Shown: positions 7,938-16,639 of the stretch, one piece after another | Layout: each line of letters begins with the position of its first letter | Position numbering within the stretch: position 1 is the first letter of the stretch | Assembly (NCBI GenBank): GCA_023622765.1 | Contig: JAMNYO010000095.1 | Span: 1-52,011 of the forward strand | Direction: 5' to 3' | DNA length: 52,011 bases | From: Bacteroidota bacterium | Lineage (GTDB): Bacteria; Bacteroidota; Bacteroidia; Bacteroidales; Dysgonomonadaceae | The notes under the pieces: model-generated | The model's input: only the letters and a program-made list of their open reading frames with translations | What the model was told of the DNA's origin: nothing | Databases searched by the model: none | Position numbers and translations under genes: made by a program

Positions 7938-8780
7938 CTACTTTAAGTCGGTGATCTTGTAAAAGTCCTGGTCCCCGTAATCGAGGTTCTCCCCCGCCAT
8001 TCCCCAGATAAAGGTGTAGTTGTTGGTTGCGGCGGCCGCGTGGATGGACCACTCGGGTGAGAGTACCGCCTGATCACCCTTCATCCAGATGTGGCGTGTT
8101 TCGGTAGGTTCGCCCATTAAGTGACAGACCGCTTGGTTCTCGGGTACCTCGAAGTAGAAGTAGGCCTCCATCCTTCGGCTGTGGGTGTGTGCCGGCATGG
8201 TGTTCCAGACGCTGCCCGGTGCCAGTTCGGTCATTCCCATTTGCAACTGGCAGGTGGGTAGCACTTGGTTCACGATCATCTTGTTGATATTCCGGTGGTT
8301 GGATTCCTCTAGCGACCCCATTTCGGCTACCACGGCATCGGCCTTGGTGATCTTCTTATCGGGGTAATTGCGGTGAGCCGTGGCCGAGTTGAAGTAAAAT
8401 TTAGCCGGCTTGGCAGGATCGTCGCTCTCGAAGTAGACTTCGCGATCGCCGGAACCGAGGTAGAGCGCCTCTTTATAGTCGAGCTCGAAAACCGAGTCCC
8501 CCACTTTCACTTTTCCCTTGCCCCCCACGTTGTAGATACCTAGTTCGCGGCGGTGGAGGAACAGGGGTGCTTTTAGCGGGTCGATCGCCTCCAGGTGGAG
8601 CGACTCTTTTACCGGCATAGCTCCACCCACGATTAACCGGTCGTACATGGAGTAGACCATGTTCACCTCATCTGCCGCGAACACCTTTTCTATTAGAAAG
8701 TCCCCGCGCAGGCGGCTCGTGTCATACTTTTTCACATCAGCGGGATGCGCGGCGTAACGTAACTGATAATTTGTTTGCAT
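7938..8780 (-). CDS. kduI: 5-dehydro-4-deoxy-D-glucuronate isomerase
   Basis: A 280-residue cupin-fold zinc enzyme that isomerises 5-keto-4-deoxyuronate (DKI), the spontaneous product of unsaturated uronates, to DKII. The metal ligands are all present: H198 and H200 in [13 protein letters not shown]205 in the same segment, and H247 in EWSIHAAA. The length matches E. coli KduI (278). It is the first gene of a kduI-kduD pair with its own upstream promoter (8937-8966, minus strand). It is the metabolic entry point for the products of the PL12, PL8 and GH88 enzymes in this window. Confidence 0.95.
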   Translation of the reverse strand: MQTNYQLRYAAHPADVKKYDTSRLRGDFLIEKVFAADEVNMVYSMYDRLIVGGAMPVKESLHLEAIDPLKAPLFLHRRELGIYNVGGKGKVKVGDSVFELDYKEALYLGSGDREVYFESDDPAKPAKFYFNSATAHRNYPDKKITKADAVVAEMGSLEESNHRNINKMIVNQVLPTCQLQMGMTELAPGSVWNTMPAHTHSRRMEAYFYFEVPENQAVCHLMGEPTETRHIWMKGDQAVLSPEWSIHAAAATNNYTFIWGMAGENLDYGDQDFYKITDLK

Positions 8781-8860
8781 ATATACTCTTTTGCTTATGA
8801 TTATTAATATTCGATTGTTCTATTTAGCGTGTTCAGCAGAGATAGGTGAATAATAATACA

Positions 8861-8880
8861 CCTGCCGTTCTCTTGGCAGG
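8861..8880 (-). promoter_or_regulatory. Hairpin in the kduI leader
   Basis: CCTGCC and GGCAGG form a perfect 6-bp GC-rich stem with an 8-nt loop. It lies between the kduI promoter and start codon and also downstream of the beta-helix gene. On the minus strand it is followed by TGTATTATTATT, too weak a U-tract for a confident terminator. It could be a weak terminator for the upstream gene or a leader hairpin. Confidence 0.4.
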
Positions 8881-8936
8881 GAATCAGGCCTTTTGATTTT
8901 CCTTATTCCGTTTGCTGGTGAGCCCGTGCACATACA

Positions 8937-8966
8937 CAAAAATACGATATATTTCAAACGTTTCAA
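8937..8966 (-). promoter_or_regulatory. Promoter of kduI-kduD
   Basis: On the minus strand TTG (8966-8964), a 19-nt spacer and TATTTTTG (8944-8937) match the Bacteroidetes consensus TTG-N19-TAnnTTTG exactly. Transcription would start near 8930, giving a leader of about 150 nt. This means kduI-kduD can be expressed independently of the lyase genes upstream. Confidence 0.7.
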
Positions 8967-8993
8967 AATAAAACCGTGATTATTGGTAAGGGG

Positions 8994-10613
8994 TTACCGG
9001 TATATCACCTTTACATCCCTGAACATGAATTCATTGTCACTAATTCTGAGTGGTTTGCCGGATTTGGTAGTCACGTTTTCCAGGATAACCTCTTGCGTTT
9101 TGATATAGGGAAAATCTTCCACGTAATTTTCGTCGGTCATGTTCCTGTTGAAGTTTGCAAAAATAGCTGCTCCGTTGTAACTATCCGGGCGATTGGAGTC
9201 ATCGATGTGAAGTTTTTTTATCGTGATTTGCTCGGGCATGTAACAGGTATACCCAAAATTATGTTTACCCAAATTGGAGCCACCGATGATATTCACGGCA
9301 CCCTTTCCTCTAGGCACGAAAACGCAGTCGCGAATGAGAAATTCACCCTCCCATGTACTGCCGTAGTCTGAGCGCAGATTAATCAATGAGGAGCTGTTAA
9401 TGGTTGAATTTTCAACGAGGAAAACCCCGCTCCCAATGCTGTTGATTCCTTGGTGCCCCAACGTGGAGTTGCGGATGGTAGCATTATAAACCCCTTTGTG
9501 GGCATCAAACCTTGATAAGGTGCAATTGTCGAAAACCAAGTTCTTGCAGTAATTTGAACCCATGATCCCCCAGTAGGTGGTATTGTTGATATCGTTCGTT
9601 TGTTTACAATTCACAAACCTAATATTATTTGCCTGACTTACGGTTATATCATAGGTACCCATTGAAACGGTACTTCCCGCGCTTCCAGTCGTCTGGTACA
9701 CTTTATGCCCAGTTAGGGTGGTGTTGCGAACTGTCACATTGACGCAGTTGTTGATATTTAAAAATCCATTATAGGGTGCCCCGCTCGCTCCTTCCCCGGT
9801 TACAACATGCTCCAAGCCATCTACCACCACGTTAGACCGCTTAATCTGGATACCTCGATTGTAGTAATTGTATTTAGACTCATCCTTATTGGCGATGGTG
9901 ATAAATTTCCCCTCGGAAAGGGTTAATGTCGTTTCGTCGATAGGTTGGAAGGAGATGTTGGTGATCTGGTCAAAATCCCAAAGGATGGGCGTGTTTTCAT
10001 CTACGTTCCCATTTTTGTCAACGACAAAGATATCGGTTTGATTGGAGCCATCGTTTTGATTTGCACCGTATCGGATGTAATGTTTGACGTTGGAATTGAT
10101 TACCGTGACGATACATGGCCATTGGAGTGATGCGTGAATCTTATCCTGACCTTTGACGAGTGTCTGGATACCTTGAATCTTGAATGGCTCGTATTCTGAG
10201 TTCACAGAAAAGACGTGACTACTCCTACTTGCCACTTTGGTATCGTCGATAATAAACGTGGCATTGCCAAAGTGGGTGTTCGTCCGGATATTTACCGTGT
10301 TGATTCTACCACCAAGGTAATAGGTAGCCTTATCATCGGCTCTCACGTTCAAATTGTGCAAGTTGGCAAAGACATGTGTTGCAACGATGGCATTGAGGTC
10401 GTCAGTTACTCCATCACCTATTGCCCCCATGTCGCTATACCGGACCACACCGCTGGCAATAATTTTTTCGATCTCTTCTTGGGTTAGAATACCCCCGTTG
10501 TTCCCGTTATTATCCTTATCATCAATTTCATTGGGAGATGATTGACACATTGGCAATGCCATGATAGTCAGCACCGTCGCAAAAAAGAGAAGGACTCGTT
10601 GCAGTTTTATCAT
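8994..10613 (-). CDS. Right-handed parallel beta-helix protein, candidate polysaccharide lyase (paralogue 1)
   Basis: A 539-residue secreted protein. The N-terminus has a hydrophobic signal ending near MALPMCQSS, with a cysteine followed by an Asp/Asn-rich tether, so it may be a surface lipoprotein although the lipobox is not canonical. Residues ~58-100 (YSDMGAIGDGVTDDLNAI) are the N-terminal cap typical of Pectate_lyase_3-type beta-helix enzymes. The middle has repeated short strands (NVTVRNTTLTG, NLVFDNCTLSR, ATIRNSTLGHQGIN) typical of beta-helix coils. It shares long identical blocks with the next gene (for example DYGSTW, GSNYCKNLV, FGYTCYMPE), so the pair is a tandem duplication. Position beside PL12, GH88 and kduI suggests a GAG or uronan lyase, but no characterised family can be assigned by eye. 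Confidence 0.75.
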   Translation of the reverse strand: MIKLQRVLLFFATVLTIMALPMCQSSPNEIDDKDNNGNNGGILTQEEIEKIIASGVVRYSDMGAIGDGVTDDLNAIVATHVFANLHNLNVRADDKATYYLGGRINTVNIRTNTHFGNATFIIDDTKVASRSSHVFSVNSEYEPFKIQGIQTLVKGQDKIHASLQWPCIVTVINSNVKHYIRYGANQNDGSNQTDIFVVDKNGNVDENTPILWDFDQITNISFQPIDETTLTLSEGKFITIANKDESKYNYYNRGIQIKRSNVVVDGLEHVVTGEGASGAPYNGFLNINNCVNVTVRNTTLTGHKVYQTTGSAGSTVSMGTYDITVSQANNIRFVNCKQTNDINNTTYWGIMGSNYCKNLVFDNCTLSRFDAHKGVYNATIRNSTLGHQGINSIGSGVFLVENSTINSSSLINLRSDYGSTWEGEFLIRDCVFVPRGKGAVNIIGGSNLGKHNFGYTCYMPEQITIKKLHIDDSNRPDSYNGAAIFANFNRNMTDENYVEDFPYIKTQEVILENVTTKSGKPLRISDNEFMFRDVKVIYR

Positions 10614-10674
10614 AGCTAAAGTTTTAAACGCGGCATTTTTGTTAGCCGTTGGTTTGTTGATATAAAAATGACGT

Positions 10675-12225
10675 TCAGTGTATTATTACATCTTTAAACA
10701 TGTAAGGGTTATCGCTTACCCGCAATTGTTTGCCGCTGGTGGTTACAACATTCTTGAGGATAACCTCTTCCGTTTTGACGTAGGGGTACTTTTCGATGTA
10801 GGAGTCATCTTTCATCTCCCCGTTGAAGTCAGCGAAAATGGCAGGGCCTTCGTATTCATTGGGATGCCCGTCATCTTCAATCCGGAGGTTCTCGATGGTA
10901 ATCCGCTCGGGCATGTAACAGGTGTAACCGAAATCGTGTTGACCTGAGTTGTTGCCCCCGATCAACCTGACTTTGCCACTGGCCACGTTCGTTGGGATAA
11001 AAACGCAGTTTCGAATAATACATTCACCTTGCCAGGTGCTGCCGTAATCATCACGCAGGTTGATAAAGCTACCGCTTTTCACGGTGGAGTTCTCTACGAT
11101 GAGAATCCCGCTGCCAATAGCGTTAATCCCCTGGTGTCCCAATGTTGAATTGCGGATGGTGGCATTGGCAACACCCATATGCGCGTCGAACCGCGAAAAG
11201 GTGCAGTTATCGTACACGAGGTTCTTGCAGTAGTTGGACCCAATGATGCCCCAGTACGTGCGGTCGTGAATATCGTTCGTCTGCCTGCAGTTTTCAAAGG
11301 TTACATTCAACGCCCTATTCACGGAGATATCGTAGCTACCCATTGAGACCGGGACACCGGCAGCACCAATGGTTCGGTACGTTTTATGGCCGGTGAGGAT
11401 GCAGTTTTTGACGGTGACATTTGAGCAGTTGCCGATATTAATGAATCCGCCGTAGGGCGCTCCACTCTCCCCCTCGCCGGTAACGTGGTGTTCCAGACCA
11501 TCGATAACGACGTTAGACCGCCGGACGGAGATCCCGCGGCTGTAGTAGTTGTAGCGAGATTCTTCCCTGTTGGCAATGGTCGTGAAATGTCCACCGGTAA
11601 GGGTCAAGGTCTGCTCATCAATGGGAAGAAAGGTGATCTCCGTCACCTGGTCAAAATCCCAGATAATGGGCGTGTTTTTATCCACCAACCCCTCTTTGCT
11701 CACCAAAAAGATATCGGTCTGATAAGAACCATCATTTTGGTTGGGACCGTACCGGATATACCGTCTCGCGTTGGCATTGGTCACGGTAATTAACCCGCTT
11801 CCGGGCAGGGGAAAATCGATAATCGCCTGATTTTTCCTCAACGGGGTCACCTCGCTCAAGGTAACCGGTTCAAGGGAAGAGCTTACAAGGAAAACCGGGG
11901 AGTTTCGGTTTTCCACATCGGTATCATTAATAATAAAGGCCGCGTTGCCGAAATCGGTATTGGTTCGGATCTCCACCGTGTGATCCCCCCTGCCAATGTA
12001 ATAGGTGGCTCCTTTGTCGGCTTTCACGGTGAGCCCATGTTCGTTAGCGTACGCGTGTGCGGCGGCTATCGCCTTCACGTCATCAGTTTTCCCATCACCC
12101 TTCGCACCGAAATCACGATAAGTTACCCACTCTTTAGAGGAGAGGTCACGGGTGAGGTTTTGCGCGATTGTCATCGTGCTCCATGCGACAACCCATAGGC
12201 AAACAATAAGTCCCGTTTTTTTCAT
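10675..12225 (-). CDS. Right-handed parallel beta-helix protein, candidate polysaccharide lyase (paralogue 2)
   Basis: A 516-residue secreted protein with a Sec signal peptide (cleavage likely after WSTMTIA) and no lipobox, so probably periplasmic where its paralogue may be lipid-anchored. YRDFGAKGDGKTDDVKAI near residue 36 is the beta-helix cap motif. Conserved between the two paralogues and therefore candidate active-site regions are RYG.NQNDGS, YNYY.RGI, HVTGEG.SGAPY, LTGHK.Y, SRFDAH and STLGHQGIN. It is 26 nt downstream of the GH88 gene's end and 61 nt upstream of paralogue 1, consistent with one transcript. Alternatives are an epimerase or a non-catalytic binding protein; a lyase is favoured by context. 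Confidence 0.75.
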   Translation of the reverse strand: MKKTGLIVCLWVVAWSTMTIAQNLTRDLSSKEWVTYRDFGAKGDGKTDDVKAIAAAHAYANEHGLTVKADKGATYYIGRGDHTVEIRTNTDFGNAAFIINDTDVENRNSPVFLVSSSLEPVTLSEVTPLRKNQAIIDFPLPGSGLITVTNANARRYIRYGPNQNDGSYQTDIFLVSKEGLVDKNTPIIWDFDQVTEITFLPIDEQTLTLTGGHFTTIANREESRYNYYSRGISVRRSNVVIDGLEHHVTGEGESGAPYGGFINIGNCSNVTVKNCILTGHKTYRTIGAAGVPVSMGSYDISVNRALNVTFENCRQTNDIHDRTYWGIIGSNYCKNLVYDNCTFSRFDAHMGVANATIRNSTLGHQGINAIGSGILIVENSTVKSGSFINLRDDYGSTWQGECIIRNCVFIPTNVASGKVRLIGGNNSGQHDFGYTCYMPERITIENLRIEDDGHPNEYEGPAIFADFNGEMKDDSYIEKYPYVKTEEVILKNVVTTSGKQLRVSDNPYMFKDVIIH

Positions 12226-12250
12226 TTTCTTTCAAGTCAACGCGATCGCA

Positions 12251-13456
12251 TTATTTTTCTATATCCCTTTTGCGCTTTAGGGCTTCCAGGAAGTAGTAAT
12301 CGGCATAATTCAGCGGAACGTCCACCTCCGAGTTGTGCGGTAAGCTCCCGACGGAGTGCATCAGGATAAAATGGCCATTTTCGCCCAGGGGAGCCAAGTA
12401 CTCCGGACCGGATAGGGTGTGCATGATAGTATCGGCCCACGCCTTGTAGTCCTTCTTGGAGGAGTAGGCCGATAGTTCATAAAGGGTTGATGCCAATATC
12501 GCGCCGGCTGATGCATCGCGGTAGGTATTCGGCACATCGGGGGAGTCGTAATCCCAGTAGGGAACTCCATCCTCGGGGTAGTTGGGGTGGTTGGCGATGA
12601 ATTCGAGCGCTTTCTCTGCCTGGTCCAAGTATTTCTGGTCGCCCGTTTCCCGGTAACATATCACGAAACCGTATACTCCCCACGATTGTCCCCGTGCCCA
12701 GGTGCTTTCATCGCTGTAACCCTGGTGGGTATTCCGGTGGCGTATCGTGCCGTCTTCTTTGTTGTAATCGATCACGTGCCATGTGCCATAATCGGGACGG
12801 TAATGATTTTTAATGGTGTTATCGGCATGGGTAACAGCTATATGGTAAAACGAGGAGTCCCCGGAAAGTTTCGTGGCGTTAAAAAGCAGTTCCAAGTTCA
12901 TCATGTTGTCGATGATGACCGGGCACTCCCAATCTTTCGATGGGTTCGCGTTCCACGACTGAATGATGCCAGCTTCCGGGATGAAGCGGGTGGAGAGCGA
13001 TTTGGCCGCGTTGATGATCACCTCTTCGTACGGTTTTTCCATTAAACGAAGTCCGTTCCCGTAGCTGCAGTAGATCATGAACCCCACGTCATGGTTGCCG
13101 GTATAGTACTGTATCGTGTCCAACGCCTCGGTGTACTTCACCGCGTACGGAATCCACGCCTCATCTCCAGTCAGCTCGTAGGTGTACCACAAGCTCCCCG
13201 GGAAGAAACCGGAGGTCCACTCTTGGGGAGGAATGTACTTCATCTTCCCGTCGATAATGGACTTGGGGTTCAATAGGGTCGGTGACGCTTCTAGTTGTTC
13301 AATCATTAAGCCAAACTGTTGGGCGATAAAGTCGATGGTGTCATCGGCTTCTTGCTCTTGTTTCACGGTGCACGAAGTCATCAACCCTATTGAAAGCAAC
13401 AAGAGGGTGAGTTGTAGTAGATTCTTCATTTTCATTCCTGTTTTTATACTGCTCAT
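12251..13456 (-). CDS. GH88 unsaturated glucuronyl hydrolase (first copy)
   Basis: A 401-residue lipoprotein (lipobox LMTSC at residues 25-29). It removes the 4,5-unsaturated uronic acid from the non-reducing end of lyase-generated GAG disaccharides by hydrating the double bond. The two catalytic aspartates of the (alpha/alpha)6-barrel family are visible: D123 in NHDVGF and D183 in CPVIIDNMMN. W80-T81-S82-G83-F84-F85-P86-G87 and ARGQSWGVYGF are family landmarks. The start could be the ATG used here, 2 nt after the PL12 stop, or the MKMKN methionines 7-9 codons later; the signal peptide is intact either way. About half its residues match the second GH88 at 24979. It belongs to the PL12 operon. 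Confidence 0.92.
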   Translation of the reverse strand: MSSIKTGMKMKNLLQLTLLLLSIGLMTSCTVKQEQEADDTIDFIAQQFGLMIEQLEASPTLLNPKSIIDGKMKYIPPQEWTSGFFPGSLWYTYELTGDEAWIPYAVKYTEALDTIQYYTGNHDVGFMIYCSYGNGLRLMEKPYEEVIINAAKSLSTRFIPEAGIIQSWNANPSKDWECPVIIDNMMNLELLFNATKLSGDSSFYHIAVTHADNTIKNHYRPDYGTWHVIDYNKEDGTIRHRNTHQGYSDESTWARGQSWGVYGFVICYRETGDQKYLDQAEKALEFIANHPNYPEDGVPYWDYDSPDVPNTYRDASAGAILASTLYELSAYSSKKDYKAWADTIMHTLSGPEYLAPLGENGHFILMHSVGSLPHNSEVDVPLNYADYYFLEALKRKRDIEK

Positions 13457-13458
13457 TG

Positions 13459-15417
13459 TTAATTGATTTTGAATCCAATTTTCTTTACCTCCCCGTTTTC
13501 CTCCAATTCAAGCTCCATCTCGTTTAGGGAGAGTTGAAAGTCGGATACCGATTTGAGTTTAATTGTAGGGGGGGCATTTTCATATGGCACCACAAACGTG
13601 ATAAAACGACTGTTGGGTTGATTTGATGTTTTATTTATAACATACCTGAGTGCCGGGCGGGGTTCTTTAGCATTATACTTAAAAGAGACCCAACCCTCCT
13701 CTTCTTCCAACTGCATGCCGGGTTGAGGTTGGGATTGCAGGAGCACGTTCCACCCCTCTGTAAAACTCGAGGAGAATGAGTGTTCTGCGTGGTTAACAGT
13801 GGCATTACCGGGAGCTAATTGAAAATGGATGGCCACTTCACCTTCCGCGTTGCCGATAGCATCGTCTACGATCAAGAAGTACCTTTTATCCACGAAGAAA
13901 AGCGTGCGCCGGTGGGTGAGGTTGTCGTAGCTGGCATTTTCCACTATCAGCACGTCAAGGTTATCTCCCGGCTGCCATAACAGAAGGCGTGGGTTATAGT
14001 CAGAATTTCCCCCGTTTAAGGTGAGGGTCTGGTGCACCCTCGTTTGCCTGAACCAGGCACGTCCTTCGGGATCCCCGCTGTATATATAACATCCTGCGTC
14101 GGGCATCAAGGTCCTCCCCCCGGCGTAGAGGCTAAACGTGCCGTTATCGGGCTGAGAGTGCCACCCACCGTCCGGTCCACACTTCAAGACCATGCAAATG
14201 GCACTGGCCGTCCAGCCGCTGCGCATCGAGTAGAACCCGCTGGTCGGGAGGGCATATGAAGTGGAGTCGGGTGTCCTTCCCTCTTTACCGTTGGTCCCCA
14301 GGTACAGGAAGTCCTCTCTTCCGAATAGATCTGCCCATCTTCTAAATAGCGCGTTATGTTGTCCCGGGTTCCCTTCCCATGCGTCCCCGAATTGAACGAC
14401 AGTTCCATTAGGAAAGCATAACTTCATTGGTACCTCACACATTTTCTCCACCTTCTCGATGTATGATTTCGGGAATGCGTTTTCAAATCCATTCATCGCG
14501 GTTAATTCGTAGGTTCTAAAGAACCAGCTGATAGACCCGATGTGGTATCCCATGGTCAACTCACGCTGATGCCCATCGGGATACACTTGGATGTCGATCT
14601 CTTCGATTAACCGCCGGATAGCTTCCCGTCTCCACTTATCTGAATCGTTGAATTCAGGGAAAAAAATAGCGATAAAAGCCAGGCCTTCCGCCTCCATCAA
14701 CGCCCAATTGCTCGAACTTGAGTACTTTGTCATCAGGTAGCTCGCGTGGTCATACAGGCTGTTCAGAAAAACCACCAGCGCCTCGGGCGTGAAGTTTGGG
14801 GAGTCGATAAAGTGTTGAAAAAGCTCAACCCATCTATTGCCCCTTATCCCGGCTTCAATAGAACGCCAGGCGTATTCGTGCGATTCATCGTTTGGGTTTT
14901 TCTTCACCCAATCCATCATCTGGTCAACCCAAGCCTTGGCGTATTTTTCATCGCCCGTGTGCCAGTACGCACGCGCCATGGCATTCCAAAAAGTCATCCG
15001 GTTCAACTGCCAGACCCACTCGTTGTCAGGAACGGGGCGAAAGCCCCAGTTGATATCCTCCCCGCAAAAATAACGGGGATAGGAGGGCTGACCTACGAAG
15101 ATATGGCTAAGTGCATCGTTGGCCACCTCGAGGTCAGATTTCGATGCGATGTTACCTTTAAAGGCTTCCCTGTCTTCCCTATTGATGGGATGTCTCACGT
15201 TATTTCTTGTACGAAAATAATCCAGCAAGGCACCCGCTTTCAAGGTGTCGTTAACGGTGTCCAACCGGAGCTTTTCCGGTAAGCATGAATCGTTAAGCCT
15301 ACCGAGTAAAAGATGCAGGGAGCCATTATCACCGCCACTATATCTATCGTTATCGTTAACGGTACATGCAGTTTGGCTGATGAAAAACAGGAAAACAACT
15401 ACAACTACAACCCTCAT
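13459..15417 (-). CDS. Heparan-sulfate lyase (heparinase II/III family, PL12)
   Basis: A 652-residue predicted lipoprotein (ISQTAC lipobox, C18) with an N-terminal (alpha/alpha) toroid and a C-terminal beta-sandwich. Pedobacter heparinase III uses N240, Y294 and H424. Here N237 (SNWALMEAEGL), Y291 (MGYHIGS) and H420 (GGWHSQPDNG) fall at nearly the same spacing, so the catalytic set looks complete. Other PL12-like landmarks are YFCGEDINW, DNEWVWQLNRM and FGDAW. It cleaves heparan sulfate by beta-elimination, leaving unsaturated glucuronate for the GH88 encoded 2 nt downstream. It lies directly after a three-copy 79-bp repeat array. Fine sulfation preference cannot be told. Confidence 0.9.
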   Translation of the reverse strand: MRVVVVVVFLFFISQTACTVNDNDRYSGGDNGSLHLLLGRLNDSCLPEKLRLDTVNDTLKAGALLDYFRTRNNVRHPINREDREAFKGNIASKSDLEVANDALSHIFVGQPSYPRYFCGEDINWGFRPVPDNEWVWQLNRMTFWNAMARAYWHTGDEKYAKAWVDQMMDWVKKNPNDESHEYAWRSIEAGIRGNRWVELFQHFIDSPNFTPEALVVFLNSLYDHASYLMTKYSSSSNWALMEAEGLAFIAIFFPEFNDSDKWRREAIRRLIEEIDIQVYPDGHQRELTMGYHIGSISWFFRTYELTAMNGFENAFPKSYIEKVEKMCEVPMKLCFPNGTVVQFGDAWEGNPGQHNALFRRWADLFGREDFLYLGTNGKEGRTPDSTSYALPTSGFYSMRSGWTASAICMVLKCGPDGGWHSQPDNGTFSLYAGGRTLMPDAGCYIYSGDPEGRAWFRQTRVHQTLTLNGGNSDYNPRLLLWQPGDNLDVLIVENASYDNLTHRRTLFFVDKRYFLIVDDAIGNAEGEVAIHFQLAPGNATVNHAEHSFSSSFTEGWNVLLQSQPQPGMQLEEEEGWVSFKYNAKEPRPALRYVINKTSNQPNSRFITFVVPYENAPPTIKLKSVSDFQLSLNEMELELEENGEVKKIGFKIN

Positions 15418-15428
15418 ACGACTGTTTT

Positions 15429-15679
15429 ACCTTTAGTGAACTATTTCGTTAAGCCAAACGAGCAGAAGACAAGTTCACTTGGATTATGCCGTGGCGAGAA
15501 ATAGTCTAACTTTAGTGAACTATTTCGTTAAGCCAAACGAGCAGAAGACAAGTTCACTTGGATTATGCCGTGGCGAGAAATAGTCTACCTTTAGTGAACT
15601 ATTTCGTTAAGCCAAACGAGCAGAGGACAAGTTCACTTGGATTATGCCGTGACGAGAAATAGTCTAACTTTAGTGAACC
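15429..15679. repeat. 79-bp tandem repeat array (3 copies plus a partial), structured
   Basis: Units start at 15429, 15508 and 15587, with a 14-bp partial at 15666, period 79. The core hairpin is the same as at 3659 (outer stem ACTATTTC/GAAATAGT, inner GCCA/TGGC, apical CAAGT/ACTTG), with GTTAA instead of GATAA and TTCAC instead of TTTAC. The third unit has one change that breaks a pair of the inner stem (TGAC). The array fills the whole gap between the PL12 start and the ROK stop, so it would sit within a polycistronic message. Confidence 0.92.
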
Positions 15680-15687
15680 TTTGATGT

Positions 15688-16629
15688 TTACAGCGAGAAG
15701 ATGAGGGAGGCGGCACCGATCGTTCCCGCCATGTTCCCCAACTGCGCGGGAACGATTTCCGTGTTTACAGCGCAATCGCTCATGGCATAGCGAAAAGCCG
15801 CTTTTCTCACCTTTTCGAAGTAGAAGTCGCCCGCTTCCGGTAATCCTCCACCGATAACTACCCGTTGCGGGCTGAACACGTTGATAAAGCCGGCGATACC
15901 GTGGCCGAGGTAGTCACAATGCTGGTTTAAGCACTTCACCGCCAGGGGATCCCCTTTTTTGTACAGCTCCACGATGAATCTTCCCGTCACCTCATCCTCT
16001 GCGGTTTCTACACCCTGTGCTGCCTGTTCAGCTATGAATGTTCGAATAAGGGCGGCGGTAGAGGCGTATGCTTCCAAGCATCCCACGGAGCCACACGCGC
16101 AGTCTATACCGTTTGCGATAAAGGGAACATGCCCCAGCTCGGTACCTCTATTGGCGTACCCGTTGAAGAGCTTGCCATCAATAATCACCGCCCCGCCAAT
16201 ACCGGTTCCTACCGTGACGAAAACGATGCAGTGGTAGCTTTTGCCGGCTCCAAACATGGTTTCACCTAGCCCCATGACGTTGGCGTCGTTGGCCAGGATG
16301 GTGCTGAGTTTCGTCTCCGATTCAATACGTTGTGCCAGGTGAATATTCTCCCACCCTACGATGTTTTCCGCCCCGCCCAGCACGATCCGGTTCGTCTCAT
16401 CGATAATACCCGGGGTGCCTATGCCGATTCCTTTCAGCTTTACCTTATGTACCGAGCTCGCGTACGCTCTCACATCGTTAATGCACTCCAGTAGCTGATG
16501 AATCACGGCTTCGGCGGAGATATCTGCCGAGGAGGGTCGTGTACCTTGATACAACACCTCCCCTTGCCGGTTCACCAGGGCGTACTTAATAGCGGTTCCG
16601 CCCAAATCAAGTCCAATAGATGTTTCCAT
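15688..16629 (-). CDS. ROK family sugar kinase (glucokinase or N-acetylhexosamine kinase)
   Basis: A 313-residue cytoplasmic kinase. The phosphate-binding DLGGTAIKYALV is at the N-terminus, the catalytic base D115 is in ILANDANVMG, GTGIGG is at 141-146, and the ROK zinc site is H167 with C177, C179 and C184 in CACGSVGCLE. It ends with an adenosine-site-like VVIGGGLPEAG. In a GAG locus the expected substrate is the GlcNAc or GalNAc left after GH88 removes the uronate, but ROK kinases also act on glucose or ManNAc and the sequence alone does not decide. It lies 10 nt downstream of the DUF3604 gene, so the two are cotranscribed. Confidence 0.88.
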   Translation of the reverse strand: METSIGLDLGGTAIKYALVNRQGEVLYQGTRPSSADISAEAVIHQLLECINDVRAYASSVHKVKLKGIGIGTPGIIDETNRIVLGGAENIVGWENIHLAQRIESETKLSTILANDANVMGLGETMFGAGKSYHCIVFVTVGTGIGGAVIIDGKLFNGYANRGTELGHVPFIANGIDCACGSVGCLEAYASTAALIRTFIAEQAAQGVETAEDEVTGRFIVELYKKGDPLAVKCLNQHCDYLGHGIAGFINVFSPQRVVIGGGLPEAGDFYFEKVRKAAFRYAMSDCAVNTEIVPAQLGNMAGTIGAASLIFSL

Positions 16630-16639
16630 AATGTTTTTT

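Noticed and set aside
15429-15679. CRISPR array
   Set aside because: The units are contiguous 79-bp repeats without unique spacers, and no cas genes are present.
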